Shown: one piece after another, positions 15,781 through 26,497 of the stretch
How positions within the stretch are numbered: position 1 is the first letter of the stretch
Layout of the letters: each line of letters begins with the position of its first letter
Source of the DNA: Salinisphaera dokdonensis
Lineage (GTDB): Bacteria > Pseudomonadota > Gammaproteobacteria > Nevskiales > Salinisphaeraceae
Direction of reading: 5' to 3'
DNA: 64,000 nt
NCBI RefSeq assembly: GCF_040361215.1
Contig: NZ_APND01000003.1
Coordinates: 496,001 to 560,000 of the forward strand
The notes under the pieces: generated by a model
Seen by the model: the letters and a program-made list of their open reading frames with translations, nothing else
Told to the model about the DNA's origin: nothing
Database searches by the model: none
Made by a program: the position numbers and the translations under genes

Positions 15781-16887
15781 TCATTCCATGTCGGCGAAGG
15801 CCGATCGATGGAACTCTGCCATCTCGGCGACTTCGGCCACACCGGGCTCGCGCACGGTGGCCGGCTCGCCACCGGCCATCACTTCCAGCACGCGGTGCGT
15901 ACAGCGCGCCAGCGTATCGGGGTTGTAGCCGCCTTCCAGAGCCATGACCAGCCGGCCGTCACAGTACTTGTCGGCCAGCCGCTGGACGATTCCGGTCAAG
16001 GCGCTGTAGCCGTCATAACTCATGTTCAGGCACAGCTCGGTGCGATGCGCATCCATGCCGGCCGAGACCAGAATAAGTTCCGGGTCGAACCATTCGACTG
16101 CAGGCACGAGAATATTCTCGAACGCGTTGACGATGGCGAGGTCACCGGCGTCCTCCGGCAGCGGTACGTTCACGGTCGTACCCTCGCCCAAGCCCTCGCC
16201 GATTTCTTCCAGGTCGCCGGTGCCGGGATAGAACGGCGCCGCGCGGTGGGTGTCGAAGAACATCACGCTGGGATCAGCCGCGAAGATATCCTGCGTACCG
16301 TTGCCGTGGTGGGCATCCCAGTCGATGATCAGCACGCGCTCGATATCCCAGTGGAACTGGGCATGAGCGGCGGCGACGGCGATGTTGTTGAATAGACAGA
16401 AACCACGTGCGCGCACGGCATTCGCGTGATGACCGGGCGGTCGGCTGATCACGAACGCGGACTTCGCTTTCTTCTCGAATACCGCATCGACAGCGGCGAT
16501 CGCCGAACCGGCCGCCACTTCGGCCGCGTCTAGGCTGCCGGCCGAGATCGCCGTGGTATCGACATCGAGCCACGCCTGCTTGCCTTCCAGATCGTAGAGG
16601 CTCTCCAGATACGATGAGGTATGAACGCGATTGAGTTGTTCGCGCGTCGCCGCCTGGCCCTTGGCCATCTTCACGCCGGCGATCGGCTCGGCCTGAAGCA
16701 GTTCGTTCACTGCGAGCACCCGCCCCGGGTGCTCCGGGTAGCTCCACTTGGCTTCCAGGCCAAGGCCGTCGAGGATGCCGCGGATACGCTTGTTCATGCG
16801 TCCGGGCAGGAATTCCTCTGCAGCTTCCGGCCGGTGCGACAGCACCCGCTCATCGTAGATCACCAGCACATCACGATCGCCGATCAC
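15781..16887 (-). CDS. Histone deacetylase-family amidohydrolase (acetylpolyamine amidohydrolase/AcuC type)
   Basis: The protein has 368 residues from the GTG at 16887, chosen because AAGGAG lies eight bases upstream; an in-frame ATG at 16917 is the alternative. All zinc-site and catalytic residues are present: RPPGHHA (His153, His154), IDWDAHHGNGT (Asp191, His193), SAGMDAH (Asp279) and LEGGY (Tyr321). Family knowledge: removal of acetyl groups from acetyl-lysine, acetylpolyamines or related amides. Its direct partner gene encodes a polyamine-type acetyltransferase, which favours a small-molecule acetyl-amine substrate. Bacterial members are cytosolic, and no signal peptide is seen. Confidence 0.9.
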   Translation of the reverse strand: MIGDRDVLVIYDERVLSHRPEAAEEFLPGRMNKRIRGILDGLGLEAKWSYPEHPGRVLAVNELLQAEPIAGVKMAKGQAATREQLNRVHTSSYLESLYDLEGKQAWLDVDTTAISAGSLDAAEVAAGSAIAAVDAVFEKKAKSAFVISRPPGHHANAVRARGFCLFNNIAVAAAHAQFHWDIERVLIIDWDAHHGNGTQDIFAADPSVMFFDTHRAAPFYPGTGDLEEIGEGLGEGTTVNVPLPEDAGDLAIVNAFENILVPAVEWFDPELILVSAGMDAHRTELCLNMSYDGYSALTGIVQRLADKYCDGRLVMALEGGYNPDTLARCTHRVLEVMAGGEPATVREPGVAEVAEMAEFHRSAFADME

Positions 16888-17001
16888 GGCATGCACTCCT
16901 TGGCAAACATCGGGCAAGCGTAGCAGTCAGCGCGTATGCGGGGACTGCCAAACGTTTCGATGAAAGAATCTCCTCGTCATCCATCTGTCCGATCGACCCG
17001 C

Positions 17002-17940
17002 TTAATTGTCCTTGGCGGCCTGTACGTCGCGCATCGCAAGCGCTGCGCGCATGGTTTCGAGCCGTGGCACGGCCACGCCGTGTTGCTGGGCTATGGCCAC
17101 CACGTTGCCGAGAATGGCGTCGATCTCCATCGGCCGGCCATTGAGATAATCCAGCGCCATGCTATTGCGATAAGCGGGCATCTTGCGCGTACCGGCAATG
17201 TTCTTGTCGATGGCGTCCTCGGGCATCGGGTGCCCGTCCGCAGCCGCGACCGCCACCACTTCGGCCATCATCTCGCGCACCAGCGCCTCGCCGCCCTCGG
17301 TGTCGAGCATGGTCACCGTATCCGCACCGCCGGCGAGCACGGACAACGGGTTGAACGGCGTATTCCAGAGGCTCTTGCGCCAGCGCTCGGCAACAACCGA
17401 TTCCGACAGCTTGATGTTGATGCCGCCAGCTTCGAACAATGCCGCGATCGCACGGCAGTCGTCCGAGATGCCGTCGGGCCAGGTGCCCATGGTCAGCTGG
17501 CCGAACGCCTTGTGCTCGATACGGCCCGGCTCGGTGCGGCTGACCGCAATAAAGGCCAGGCAGCTGATCAACGGATTGGCAGGAAACACGTCCGCGACCG
17601 CACGCTCGATATCGATACCGTTTTCGATCAACACGATCCGTGTGTGCTCGCCCACCCAGGGCTTGAGCAACGCACCGCGATCGACACCCGGTAGTACCTT
17701 CACGCAGCATATGACGTAATCGGGCGCCTGCTCAAGCGTCTCACCGTCGCGATAGACCGCGTCCGGCTGGTAGGACAGGTCGCCAAGCGGGCTGTCGATA
17801 GAAAACCCCTTTTCGCGCACCACGTCGTATTCCGAACGCAGCACGACGCTGACATGACAGCCGGCGCGCTTGAGAATTGCGCCGTAGAAACTGCCGATTG
17901 CACCCGCACCGACCATGACCACTCGAGTGGCTTCACTCAT
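17002..17940 (-). CDS. Ketopantoate reductase (PanE/ApbA) family protein
   Basis: The protein has 312 residues. It has an N-terminal Rossmann motif (VVMVGAGAIGSFYG), the middle IVLIENGIDIERAV segment, and the C-terminal family block with WRKSLWNTPFNPLSVLAGG, where the lysine is the expected catalytic residue, and a later DYLNGRPMEID. Family knowledge: NADPH-dependent reduction of 2-dehydropantoate to pantoate for CoA synthesis. Many paralogues act on other 2-oxo acids, and this copy stands alone with no panB or panC. The name is therefore given at family level. GGAAATAGCG precedes the ATG. Confidence 0.85.
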   Translation of the reverse strand: MSEATRVVMVGAGAIGSFYGAILKRAGCHVSVVLRSEYDVVREKGFSIDSPLGDLSYQPDAVYRDGETLEQAPDYVICCVKVLPGVDRGALLKPWVGEHTRIVLIENGIDIERAVADVFPANPLISCLAFIAVSRTEPGRIEHKAFGQLTMGTWPDGISDDCRAIAALFEAGGINIKLSESVVAERWRKSLWNTPFNPLSVLAGGADTVTMLDTEGGEALVREMMAEVVAVAAADGHPMPEDAIDKNIAGTRKMPAYRNSMALDYLNGRPMEIDAILGNVVAIAQQHGVAVPRLETMRAALAMRDVQAAKDN

Positions 17941-18089
17941 CGCTATTTCCTTGCATTCTGTTATCCCTGCCCTGCGACTGCCCCGCTAGTTCGAGCAGCC
18001 CGCGCCAAGGCCAGGCCGACCAACTGCAGATTACAGCAATCGCCCCCGAAACCGGCGTAAAACCTACCCCCAGCCGGATCGAACCCATA

Positions 18090-18124
18090 AAAAACGGGTT
18101 GCCGGCAGAGGCCGACAACCCGTT
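18090..18124 (-). terminator. Terminator of the pim-like operon
   Basis: On the minus strand AACGGGTTGTCGGC pairs with GCCGGCAACCCGTT (one G-U) and is followed by a T run, 25 bases after the last gene of the operon. Confidence 0.85.
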
Positions 18125-18148
18125 GTTCACACCATTCCAATCATTCGA

Positions 18149-19300
18149 TCAGGCGGCTGCGCTTTCCTCGCCCAGCTGATCGATCAGACGATCGAGGTGA
18201 TAGTTGCGATCCCCCAGATAGTGGTCGATCAGCACGATCCGCTTGGCGTAATGGGAAACCGATGATTCGTCCATCATGCCCATGCCACCGAACAGCTGGA
18301 TCGCTTCCTCGGCGACGTGGCGACCGGCCTTGCCGACCATGTACTTCGCCGCGGCCAGGCGCTGACGACGCTCGGCTTCCGGCGCCTCCAGCGAACAGGC
18401 CGCCCACAGCGTCATGGAGCGCACCTTTTCCAGCGAGATGCGCATGTCGACCATGCGATGCTGCAAGGCCTGGAAGCTGCCGATCGGCACGCCGAACTGC
18501 TTGCGCTCCTTGATGTAGTCGAGCGTCAGGTCACAAGCGACTTCCATCGCGCCCGTGGCCTCGGAACACAGCGCAACCACGCCACGATCCAGCGCGTGCT
18601 GCAACGGCGCAGCGGCCCCGCCTTCGCTGCCGACCAGTGCATCCGCGCCCACACGCACGTTAGCGAGCGTGATCTCGGCGGCACGGTGGCCGTCGAACGT
18701 CGTGTAACCCTCGCGGGAGACGCCTTCGGCATCGCCTGCAACCAGGAAAGCGCTCAGACCATTGGCCGACGGGTTGTCGCCACTGCTGCGCGCGATCACG
18801 AGCAGCTGATCGGCGCTATCGCCGCCGAGTACGACCGCTTTCTTGCCGTCGAGCACATAGCCCTCGCCGTCTTTCTTCGCGGTGGTTTCGATCCAGTGCG
18901 GATCGTAACGGCCGTCCGGCTCGTAGCAGGCCAAGGCGTAGCGCTGCTCACCGCCGATAATTGCTTCGAGGGCGCCGGCCTTGGTGTCGTCGGGCAGCGC
19001 GGCGTCCAGGAAGGTGCCGGCCAGCACGACGCTGGACAGATAGGGCTCGACCACGAGACCGCGACCGAAACCTTCGGCCACGACCATCAGTTCGGCACCG
19101 CCGCCGTCGAAACCGCCCGCAGCCTCGGAGAACGGCACGGCCAGCAGACCGAGTTCGGCGAACTGGGCCCAGACGTCCGGCGAATAGCCGGCATCCGACT
19201 TGATGATCTTCTCGCGCTGCTCGAAGCCATACTGGTCGGCCACGACGCGGTCGACCATGTCCTTGAGCATCCGCTGCTCGTCGCTATAGGAAAAATCCAT
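18149..19300 (-). CDS. pimD: Acyl-CoA dehydrogenase, PimD-like small subunit
   Basis: The protein has 383 residues. The three ACAD domains are recognisable: MDFSYSDEQRMLKDMVDRVV, the mid-domain GEGYVLDGKKAVVLGG, and the C-terminal DYIKERKQFGVPIGSFQALQH (in pieces) with QLFGGMGMMDE. The usual acidic EGT catalytic block near the C-terminus is absent; HYAKRIVLIDHYLGD stands there. It lies 27 bases after the PimC-like gene. In the pim operon of Rhodopseudomonas palustris, PimC and PimD are the paired dehydrogenases for pimeloyl-CoA and other dicarboxyl-CoAs. A heteromeric complex with its neighbour is the likely active form (inference). Confidence 0.82.
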   Translation of the reverse strand: MDFSYSDEQRMLKDMVDRVVADQYGFEQREKIIKSDAGYSPDVWAQFAELGLLAVPFSEAAGGFDGGGAELMVVAEGFGRGLVVEPYLSSVVLAGTFLDAALPDDTKAGALEAIIGGEQRYALACYEPDGRYDPHWIETTAKKDGEGYVLDGKKAVVLGGDSADQLLVIARSSGDNPSANGLSAFLVAGDAEGVSREGYTTFDGHRAAEITLANVRVGADALVGSEGGAAAPLQHALDRGVVALCSEATGAMEVACDLTLDYIKERKQFGVPIGSFQALQHRMVDMRISLEKVRSMTLWAACSLEAPEAERRQRLAAAKYMVGKAGRHVAEEAIQLFGGMGMMDESSVSHYAKRIVLIDHYLGDRNYHLDRLIDQLGEESAAA

Positions 19301-19327
19301 CTTGTATTCCTCTTTCCGGCAACCGGC

Positions 19328-20515
19328 CTACAGGCCCAGGATTGCCTTGGAAATGATGTTCTTCTGAATCTCGTTCGAGCCGCCGAAGATCGACAGCTTG
19401 CGCAGATTGAAGTACGTCGACGCCGCGGAGCCGCTGAAGTCCGGACCGATCGCGTCCTCGATGATCTCTTCATCCGGGAACGGCAGCGCATAGGGCCCGG
19501 CCAGTTCGCGATACAGGTCCGAGATCTTCTGGCGCACTTCCGTACCCATGATCTTGAGGAACGAGCTTTCCGCGCCCGGCACGCCGCCGGCTTCCGCGGC
19601 CGAAACCACGCGCAGGTTGGTCATCTCGACCGCCATCAGCTCGAGTTCCAGCTCGACCAGCTTCTCCGCGACCCGCGGATGCTCGATCAGCGGCTTGCCT
19701 TCGGCCTTTTCATTGCGCGCGATCTCCGTGAGATGCGCGAGCGCGGCCTTGGAGATGCCCACGCCGGCGATGCCGGTACGCTCGAAGGTGAGCAGATACT
19801 TGGCACAGGTCCAGCCCTTGTTCTCTTCGCCGACCAGGTTCTCGACCGGCACCTTCACGTTGTCGAAGAACACCTCGTTGACTTCATGTGCGCCGTCGAG
19901 CGTGATCAGGGGGCGAACGGTCACGCCGGGCGTGTTTTCCATGTCGACCAGCAGGAAGGAAATACCTTCCTGCTTCTTGACCGTGGTGTCCGTGCGCACC
20001 AACACGAAGATCATGTTCGCGTGCTGGCCCAGCGTGGTCCACGTCTTCTGGCCGTTGACGATGTAATGATCGCCGTCGCGTTCGGCACGGCACTTCAGGC
20101 TGGCCAGGTCCGAACCGGCGCCCGGCTCGGAATAGCCCTGGGCCCACCAGTCTTCGCTCTTGAGAATGCGCGGCAGATAGTAGTCCTTCTGGGCCTGGGT
20201 GCCGAACTTGATGATCACCGGGGCGACCATGTTCAGACCGAAGGGCAGAATGCGCGGTGCGCCGGCCTCGGCCGTCTCTTCCTCGAAGATATGCTTCTGG
20301 ATCGGGCTCCAACCCGGGCCGCCGTGCTCTTCCGGCCAGTTGATCGCCAGCCAGCCTTTTTCGTAGAGCGCGCGCTGCCAGGTGATCATGTCGTCGGGCG
20401 AGACGTGTTCGGAAGACTTGACCTTGTCCGAGATGCTCTTGGGCAGCTTCTCGGCGACGAAGGCGCGAACCTCGTCGCGGAAGGCGAGTTCGGCTTCGTT
20501 GTATTGAATATCCAT
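19328..20515 (-). CDS. pimC: Acyl-CoA dehydrogenase, PimC-like large subunit
   Basis: The protein has 395 residues of the ACAD family. Typical blocks are GWLAINWPEEHGGPGWSPIQ, GYSEPGAGSDLASLKC, VNGQKTWTTLGQHAN and a long C-terminal helical domain. It ends in KLSIFGGSNEIQKNII, where the position of the common catalytic glutamate is glycine, as in paired (heterotetrameric) ACADs. It starts 22 bases after the multifunctional enzyme gene and precedes the PimD-like gene. Predicted role: first oxidation step of an unusual acyl-CoA, perhaps a dicarboxyl-CoA, donating electrons to ETF. Confidence 0.85.
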   Translation of the reverse strand: MDIQYNEAELAFRDEVRAFVAEKLPKSISDKVKSSEHVSPDDMITWQRALYEKGWLAINWPEEHGGPGWSPIQKHIFEEETAEAGAPRILPFGLNMVAPVIIKFGTQAQKDYYLPRILKSEDWWAQGYSEPGAGSDLASLKCRAERDGDHYIVNGQKTWTTLGQHANMIFVLVRTDTTVKKQEGISFLLVDMENTPGVTVRPLITLDGAHEVNEVFFDNVKVPVENLVGEENKGWTCAKYLLTFERTGIAGVGISKAALAHLTEIARNEKAEGKPLIEHPRVAEKLVELELELMAVEMTNLRVVSAAEAGGVPGAESSFLKIMGTEVRQKISDLYRELAGPYALPFPDEEIIEDAIGPDFSGSAASTYFNLRKLSIFGGSNEIQKNIISKAILGL

Positions 20516-20537
20516 CGTGTACTCCGTAATTCAGTCG

Positions 20538-22628
<2,091 letters not shown>

Positions 22629-22708
22629 AACCACTCCTTCTCTTTGACGGTTGCCGGCCGGCGCGACGGGCGCGCGGGCCGTTACTTGTTCGTTGTCGTC
22701 CGGCCGGC

Positions 22709-24367
22709 TCAGCTGGCCTCCGGCCACTCCTGCTCCTGCAGCGCACGCCACATCACCTTGCCGGTGGGCGAGCGCGGCAGCGTCTCGCACAGTTCGACCA
22801 CCCGCGGCACTTTATATGCCGCCATGTTTTCGCGACACCATTCGCGAATTTCGTCGGCGCTGGCCTCGCCTTCGTTATTGAGCACCACGCAGGCTTTCAC
22901 CGTCTCGCCGCGGCGCGGATCCGGCGTGGAGATCACGCAGGCTTCGCGGATCGCCGGATGACGATACATCAGGCTTTCGACCTCGGCCGGCCAGACCTTG
23001 TAACCGGATGCGTTGATCATGCGCTTGACGCGATCGACGATGAAGAAATAGCCCTCTTCGTCGTAGTAGCCGATATCGCCGGTGCGAAAGAACTGCTTGC
23101 CATCGATGTCGATGAATGCCGACTCGGTCGCTTCCGGACGGCGCCAGTAACCGGTGAAGATCTGCGGGCCCGCAGACACGATCTCGCCGACCTCGTTGGG
23201 CCCGAGTTCAGTGAGCTGGTCCGTATCGATGATGCGTGAATCCACATCGAAGACAGGGATCCCCAGACACTGGGGCTTGGGCGCATCGAACGGATTGATA
23301 TGCGTGCCCGCGATCGTTTCGGACAGGCCGTAGCCTTCGATATAGCGCAGGCCCGTGAGTTTGAGCAGTTTGTCCGACACCGCTTCGGGCATCGCTGCCC
23401 CGCCGCCGCTGATGCTTTCCAGACTCGACAGATCGAACGACTCGATCTCCGGATCGGACAGCATGTCGATCGCCATGGTGACAATATTGGTCCAGCGGGT
23501 GATGCGATAACGCTCGATCAGCTTGGCTGCAGTCTTGCGCTCCCAGCGCGTCATCAGCACCACGGTCGAGCCGATGAAGATCGGCGCGTTCATGCCGTTC
23601 TGCATGCCGGTGACGTGGAAGTACGGCAGGGTCGCCAGCGACCGGCCTTCCGAGGTGCTGCGACTCCAGTAGATACTGTGAACGGCGGTGGCCATCACGC
23701 TGCGATGAGTATGCACGCAGCCTTTCGGCGCGCCGGTCGTGCCCGAACTGTAGGGCAGCACGCAGAGATCGTCTGGGCCGGCCTCGTGTGCACTGGGCAC
23801 ATGGCCCGCGTTCAGGGCCTGGCTCCAGGCGACAGCCTTGTCGCTCTCGATCGGCTGGACATCGGCCTGTACTTCCGCGGGCAGATCCAGATCGGTCGGC
23901 TCGGTCACGTAGTCGCCATAGGTCGCGACGATGGCGTGCTCGAGCTTGCCGGCATCCAGCAACGGCGCGACGGCCTCGTAGCGTTCCTGGCCACAGATAC
24001 AGATTGTGGCGTCGGTGTCCTCGACATAATGTTCGAGTTCGACGCTGCGATTCATCGGGTTGACCGGCACAACCGCGGCATCCGCACGCAGAATGGCGTA
24101 GTAGCCGACGACGAACTGCGGCGCGTTCTGCATGAACAGCAGCACACGATCGCCGCGTTTGACGCCCTTGGACTGCAGATAGCCGGCCAGCGCGCAGACC
24201 TGGGCATCGAGTTCGCGATAGCTCAGCGGCGTGTCGTAGTAGACGATGGCCGGGCGATCCGGGTAGCGGCGCGCAGAAATCTCGAGATTGGTATAGAGAC
24301 TGGTCTGTGGCAGCGCCAGCGTATGCGGCAGATTGGCGGGCCAGACGGCATGATGCCGATCGAACAT
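22709..24367 (-). CDS. AMP-forming acyl-CoA ligase (PimA-like)
   Basis: The protein has 552 residues of the ANL superfamily. The ATP loop is YSSGTTGAPKGC (about residue 207). The A5 motif is EGYGLSET, the A7 motif FRTGDIGYYDEEGYFFIVDR, and the A10 lysine is in SPTGKVMWR. Family knowledge: activates a carboxylic acid to its CoA thioester through an acyl-adenylate. It is the first gene of the operon that continues with PimF-, PimC- and PimD-like genes, so its substrate is probably a medium-chain or dicarboxylic acid. GAGGAGATAATCGTC is the ribosome site. A GAAAC palindrome lies 158 bases upstream. Confidence 0.88.
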   Translation of the reverse strand: MFDRHHAVWPANLPHTLALPQTSLYTNLEISARRYPDRPAIVYYDTPLSYRELDAQVCALAGYLQSKGVKRGDRVLLFMQNAPQFVVGYYAILRADAAVVPVNPMNRSVELEHYVEDTDATICICGQERYEAVAPLLDAGKLEHAIVATYGDYVTEPTDLDLPAEVQADVQPIESDKAVAWSQALNAGHVPSAHEAGPDDLCVLPYSSGTTGAPKGCVHTHRSVMATAVHSIYWSRSTSEGRSLATLPYFHVTGMQNGMNAPIFIGSTVVLMTRWERKTAAKLIERYRITRWTNIVTMAIDMLSDPEIESFDLSSLESISGGGAAMPEAVSDKLLKLTGLRYIEGYGLSETIAGTHINPFDAPKPQCLGIPVFDVDSRIIDTDQLTELGPNEVGEIVSAGPQIFTGYWRRPEATESAFIDIDGKQFFRTGDIGYYDEEGYFFIVDRVKRMINASGYKVWPAEVESLMYRHPAIREACVISTPDPRRGETVKACVVLNNEGEASADEIREWCRENMAAYKVPRVVELCETLPRSPTGKVMWRALQEQEWPEAS

Positions 24368-24524
24368 GACGATTATCTCCTCGTTTTCACGACTGCCACC
24401 GGGCTCGCACTCTCGAACGGTGCGATTGCCGACTGGCTTGAAAATTGGCGTCCGGCAAAGCCCATCGGGCGCTGCGTCAACGCGGCACGGCGACGGCCCG
24501 TCCCGGGCTAGTCACCTCGAGTCT

Positions 24525-24537
24525 GAAACAGTGTTTC
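24525..24537. promoter_or_regulatory. PsrA-like palindrome (GAAAC-AGT-GTTTC) upstream of the pim-like operon
   Basis: Both half-sites match the window consensus perfectly. It lies in the 188-base gap between surE and the CoA ligase gene, both on the minus strand, so it can only serve the ligase operon. Confidence 0.6.
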
Positions 24538-24555
24538 GTTTTAACAGCGGCTTTT

Positions 24556-25365
24556 TTACTCCGCGTGATCGCTGATGTCCAGTCGCCACCCGCCGTCCGC
24601 GGCCCGGCGTTCGAACGCACGTTCATCACAGCGACTGCCATGCAGCGGCGTGGCCGAGACATAGCCATCGCGCAATGCGACCACGTCTGCATCCGGATCC
24701 ACCACCGTGGTGGTGTCGCGCTCGAAGCCCAGCCAGTGATAATCCAGCCCGCGGCCGTCCGCGCCGTCTATCAACTGCGGCGCCACGATCGCCCCGCCCG
24801 CCTGGCGGGTAAAGCGCAGACCGCGCACCTCCGACGGGTCGAGCATCGGGAAATTGATGTTCCAGCAGCAACGGCCTTCGGCCTCTCTCGCGGCCCAGAG
24901 CCGAGCCACGGCTTCGACTGCAAATGCTTCGGTGGCGGCGAAGTCGAGTGCGCTTCGATCGTGGAACGCCTGGCTCAAAGCAACCGCCGGGAGTCCCAGA
25001 TGGTCGGCCGCGAGCACTGCGCCGACGGTGCCGGAATACATTACCGAGTCCGACAGATTCGCGCCCCAGTTCACGCCGGAGAGCACCAGATCGGGCGGGC
25101 TGTCTCGTAACCACTTCGCCATGGCCACCATCACGCAGTCGGCCGGCGTGCCGGTCAACGCATAGCGGCGCGAGCCGTACTCGGTTACCCGCAACGGGTG
25201 ATGCATGGAAATGCCCTGGCCGACGCCGCTCTGGTCGGCCATCGGCGCCACCACCCAGACCTCGTCGGCGAGCTCGGCGGCGAGGCGTTCGATCACCGCC
25301 AGGCCAGGGGCATCGATGCCGTCGTCGTTGGTTACGAGTACGCGACCTATCTTGTTCATGGGCAT
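24556..25365 (-). CDS. surE: 5'/3'-nucleotidase SurE
   Basis: The protein has 269 residues. The metal site opens the protein: VLVTNDDGIDAPG, with Asp14 and Asp15. Further SurE blocks are VVAPMADQSGVGQGISMHHPLR, ALTGTPADCVMVA, and SGVNWGANLSDSVMYSGTVGAA-like (the asparagine and serine of the metal/phosphate site). Family knowledge: phosphatase of nucleoside 5'- and 3'-monophosphates tied to stationary-phase survival. Usual neighbours (pcm, nlpD, rpoS) are absent; instead it follows the kinase-family gene by 48 bases at the end of an acyl-CoA operon. ATG 25359 (third codon) is an alternative start. Confidence 0.93.
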   Translation of the reverse strand: MPMNKIGRVLVTNDDGIDAPGLAVIERLAAELADEVWVVAPMADQSGVGQGISMHHPLRVTEYGSRRYALTGTPADCVMVAMAKWLRDSPPDLVLSGVNWGANLSDSVMYSGTVGAVLAADHLGLPAVALSQAFHDRSALDFAATEAFAVEAVARLWAAREAEGRCCWNINFPMLDPSEVRGLRFTRQAGGAIVAPQLIDGADGRGLDYHWLGFERDTTTVVDPDADVVALRDGYVSATPLHGSRCDERAFERRAADGGWRLDISDHAE

Positions 25366-25413
25366 CCGGGCTTCATGGGCATCGTCTGCTGTTCAGGAAA
25401 AACTGTGCGGCCT

Positions 25414-26496
25414 TCAATCGTGGGCACGCGCCACGGCCCAGCCACGCTCGGCAATCAAGCCGGCGCGCCGACCGACATCAAGCGCATCGCTATTGCTGGC
25501 ATTGCCCTGCACTGCGCGCGCATACACGCCCTGCAGAATCGCCGCCGTACGGAACAGCGAAAAGGCCACGAAGACTGGCCACTCGTCAATGCCGGCAATC
25601 CCGCGACGCTCGCAGTACCGGGCCAGCTGGGATTCCTCGCTGGGGATGCCGTGCGCCGCGAGATCCAGGCCTTCGATACCGCGCACGCCCTTCACGCCGT
25701 AAGGCAGATAATAAGGCATGCAGGCATAGGCCAGATCCGCGATCGGATGACCGATCGTGGCCAGTTCCCAGTCGAGAATCGCGGCAACCGACGTCGAATC
25801 CGGCGCCAGCAACAGGTTGCCGATACGGAAATCACCGTGTGCGATCGCCGGCCGGGTATCGGCCGGGATATGGTCGGTCAGCCACCGGCCGAGGGCATCC
25901 ATCGCCGGATCAGTCTCTGTCGCCGAGGCTTCGTACTGGCCACGCCAGCGCTTGATCTGGCGTTCGACATAGCCGTTCGGCCGACCAAATTCGGATAGCC
26001 CGACCTCGTCGACATCGACCGCGTGCAGTGCGGCCAGCGTATCCACCAGCGAATGGTAGACGCCGGCACGCTCATCCGTGCCGAGTTCCGGCAGCGCCGG
26101 ATCGCCGAATACCCGGCCGGGCACGTAATCCATTACGTAGAACGGCGTGCCGATGACATCGGCATCCTCGCAATGGACATGCATACGCGGCACAGGCACG
26201 TCGGGCGCGTCGGCGAGTGCCGACATCACCTTGTACTCGCGATCGATACGATGCGCCGACGGCAGGATCTTGCCCGGCGGCTGCTTGCGCAGCACGTAAT
26301 GGCGCGGCGCATCGGCCGTGCCGGTCGCCAGGAAGAACGTGGGATTCGACTGGCCACCCTGGAACTGGCTCACTTCGAGCGCGCCGTCCAGCAGGCCGTG
26401 ATCGTTCAGATATTTTTCCAGCGCTGCGAGATCGAAGCGATGCGCTTCGCGTATGGCCACGATCTCGGGCGCGCCGGCTTGATCGCCAGACGCCAT
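25414..26496 (-). CDS. APH/phosphotransferase family kinase, ACAD10/11 kinase-domain and LvaA-like
   Basis: The protein has 361 residues from the ATG at 26496, one base after the stop of the SDR gene; ATG 26520 would overlap that gene. The kinase core is complete: YVLRKQPPGKILPSAH holds the ATP-binding lysine, IAHGDFRIGN the catalytic loop (Asp222, Asn227), and ILDWELATIGHP the metal-binding aspartate (Asp242). This subgroup is the one fused to the ACAD domain in animal ACAD10/11 and found as LvaA in levulinate degradation, where it phosphorylates 4-hydroxyacyl-CoA. An ACAD11-like dehydrogenase is encoded in the same operon. Confidence 0.88.
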   Translation of the reverse strand: MASGDQAGAPEIVAIREAHRFDLAALEKYLNDHGLLDGALEVSQFQGGQSNPTFFLATGTADAPRHYVLRKQPPGKILPSAHRIDREYKVMSALADAPDVPVPRMHVHCEDADVIGTPFYVMDYVPGRVFGDPALPELGTDERAGVYHSLVDTLAALHAVDVDEVGLSEFGRPNGYVERQIKRWRGQYEASATETDPAMDALGRWLTDHIPADTRPAIAHGDFRIGNLLLAPDSTSVAAILDWELATIGHPIADLAYACMPYYLPYGVKGVRGIEGLDLAAHGIPSEESQLARYCERRGIAGIDEWPVFVAFSLFRTAAILQGVYARAVQGNASNSDALDVGRRAGLIAERGWAVARAHD

Positions 26497-26497
26497 A

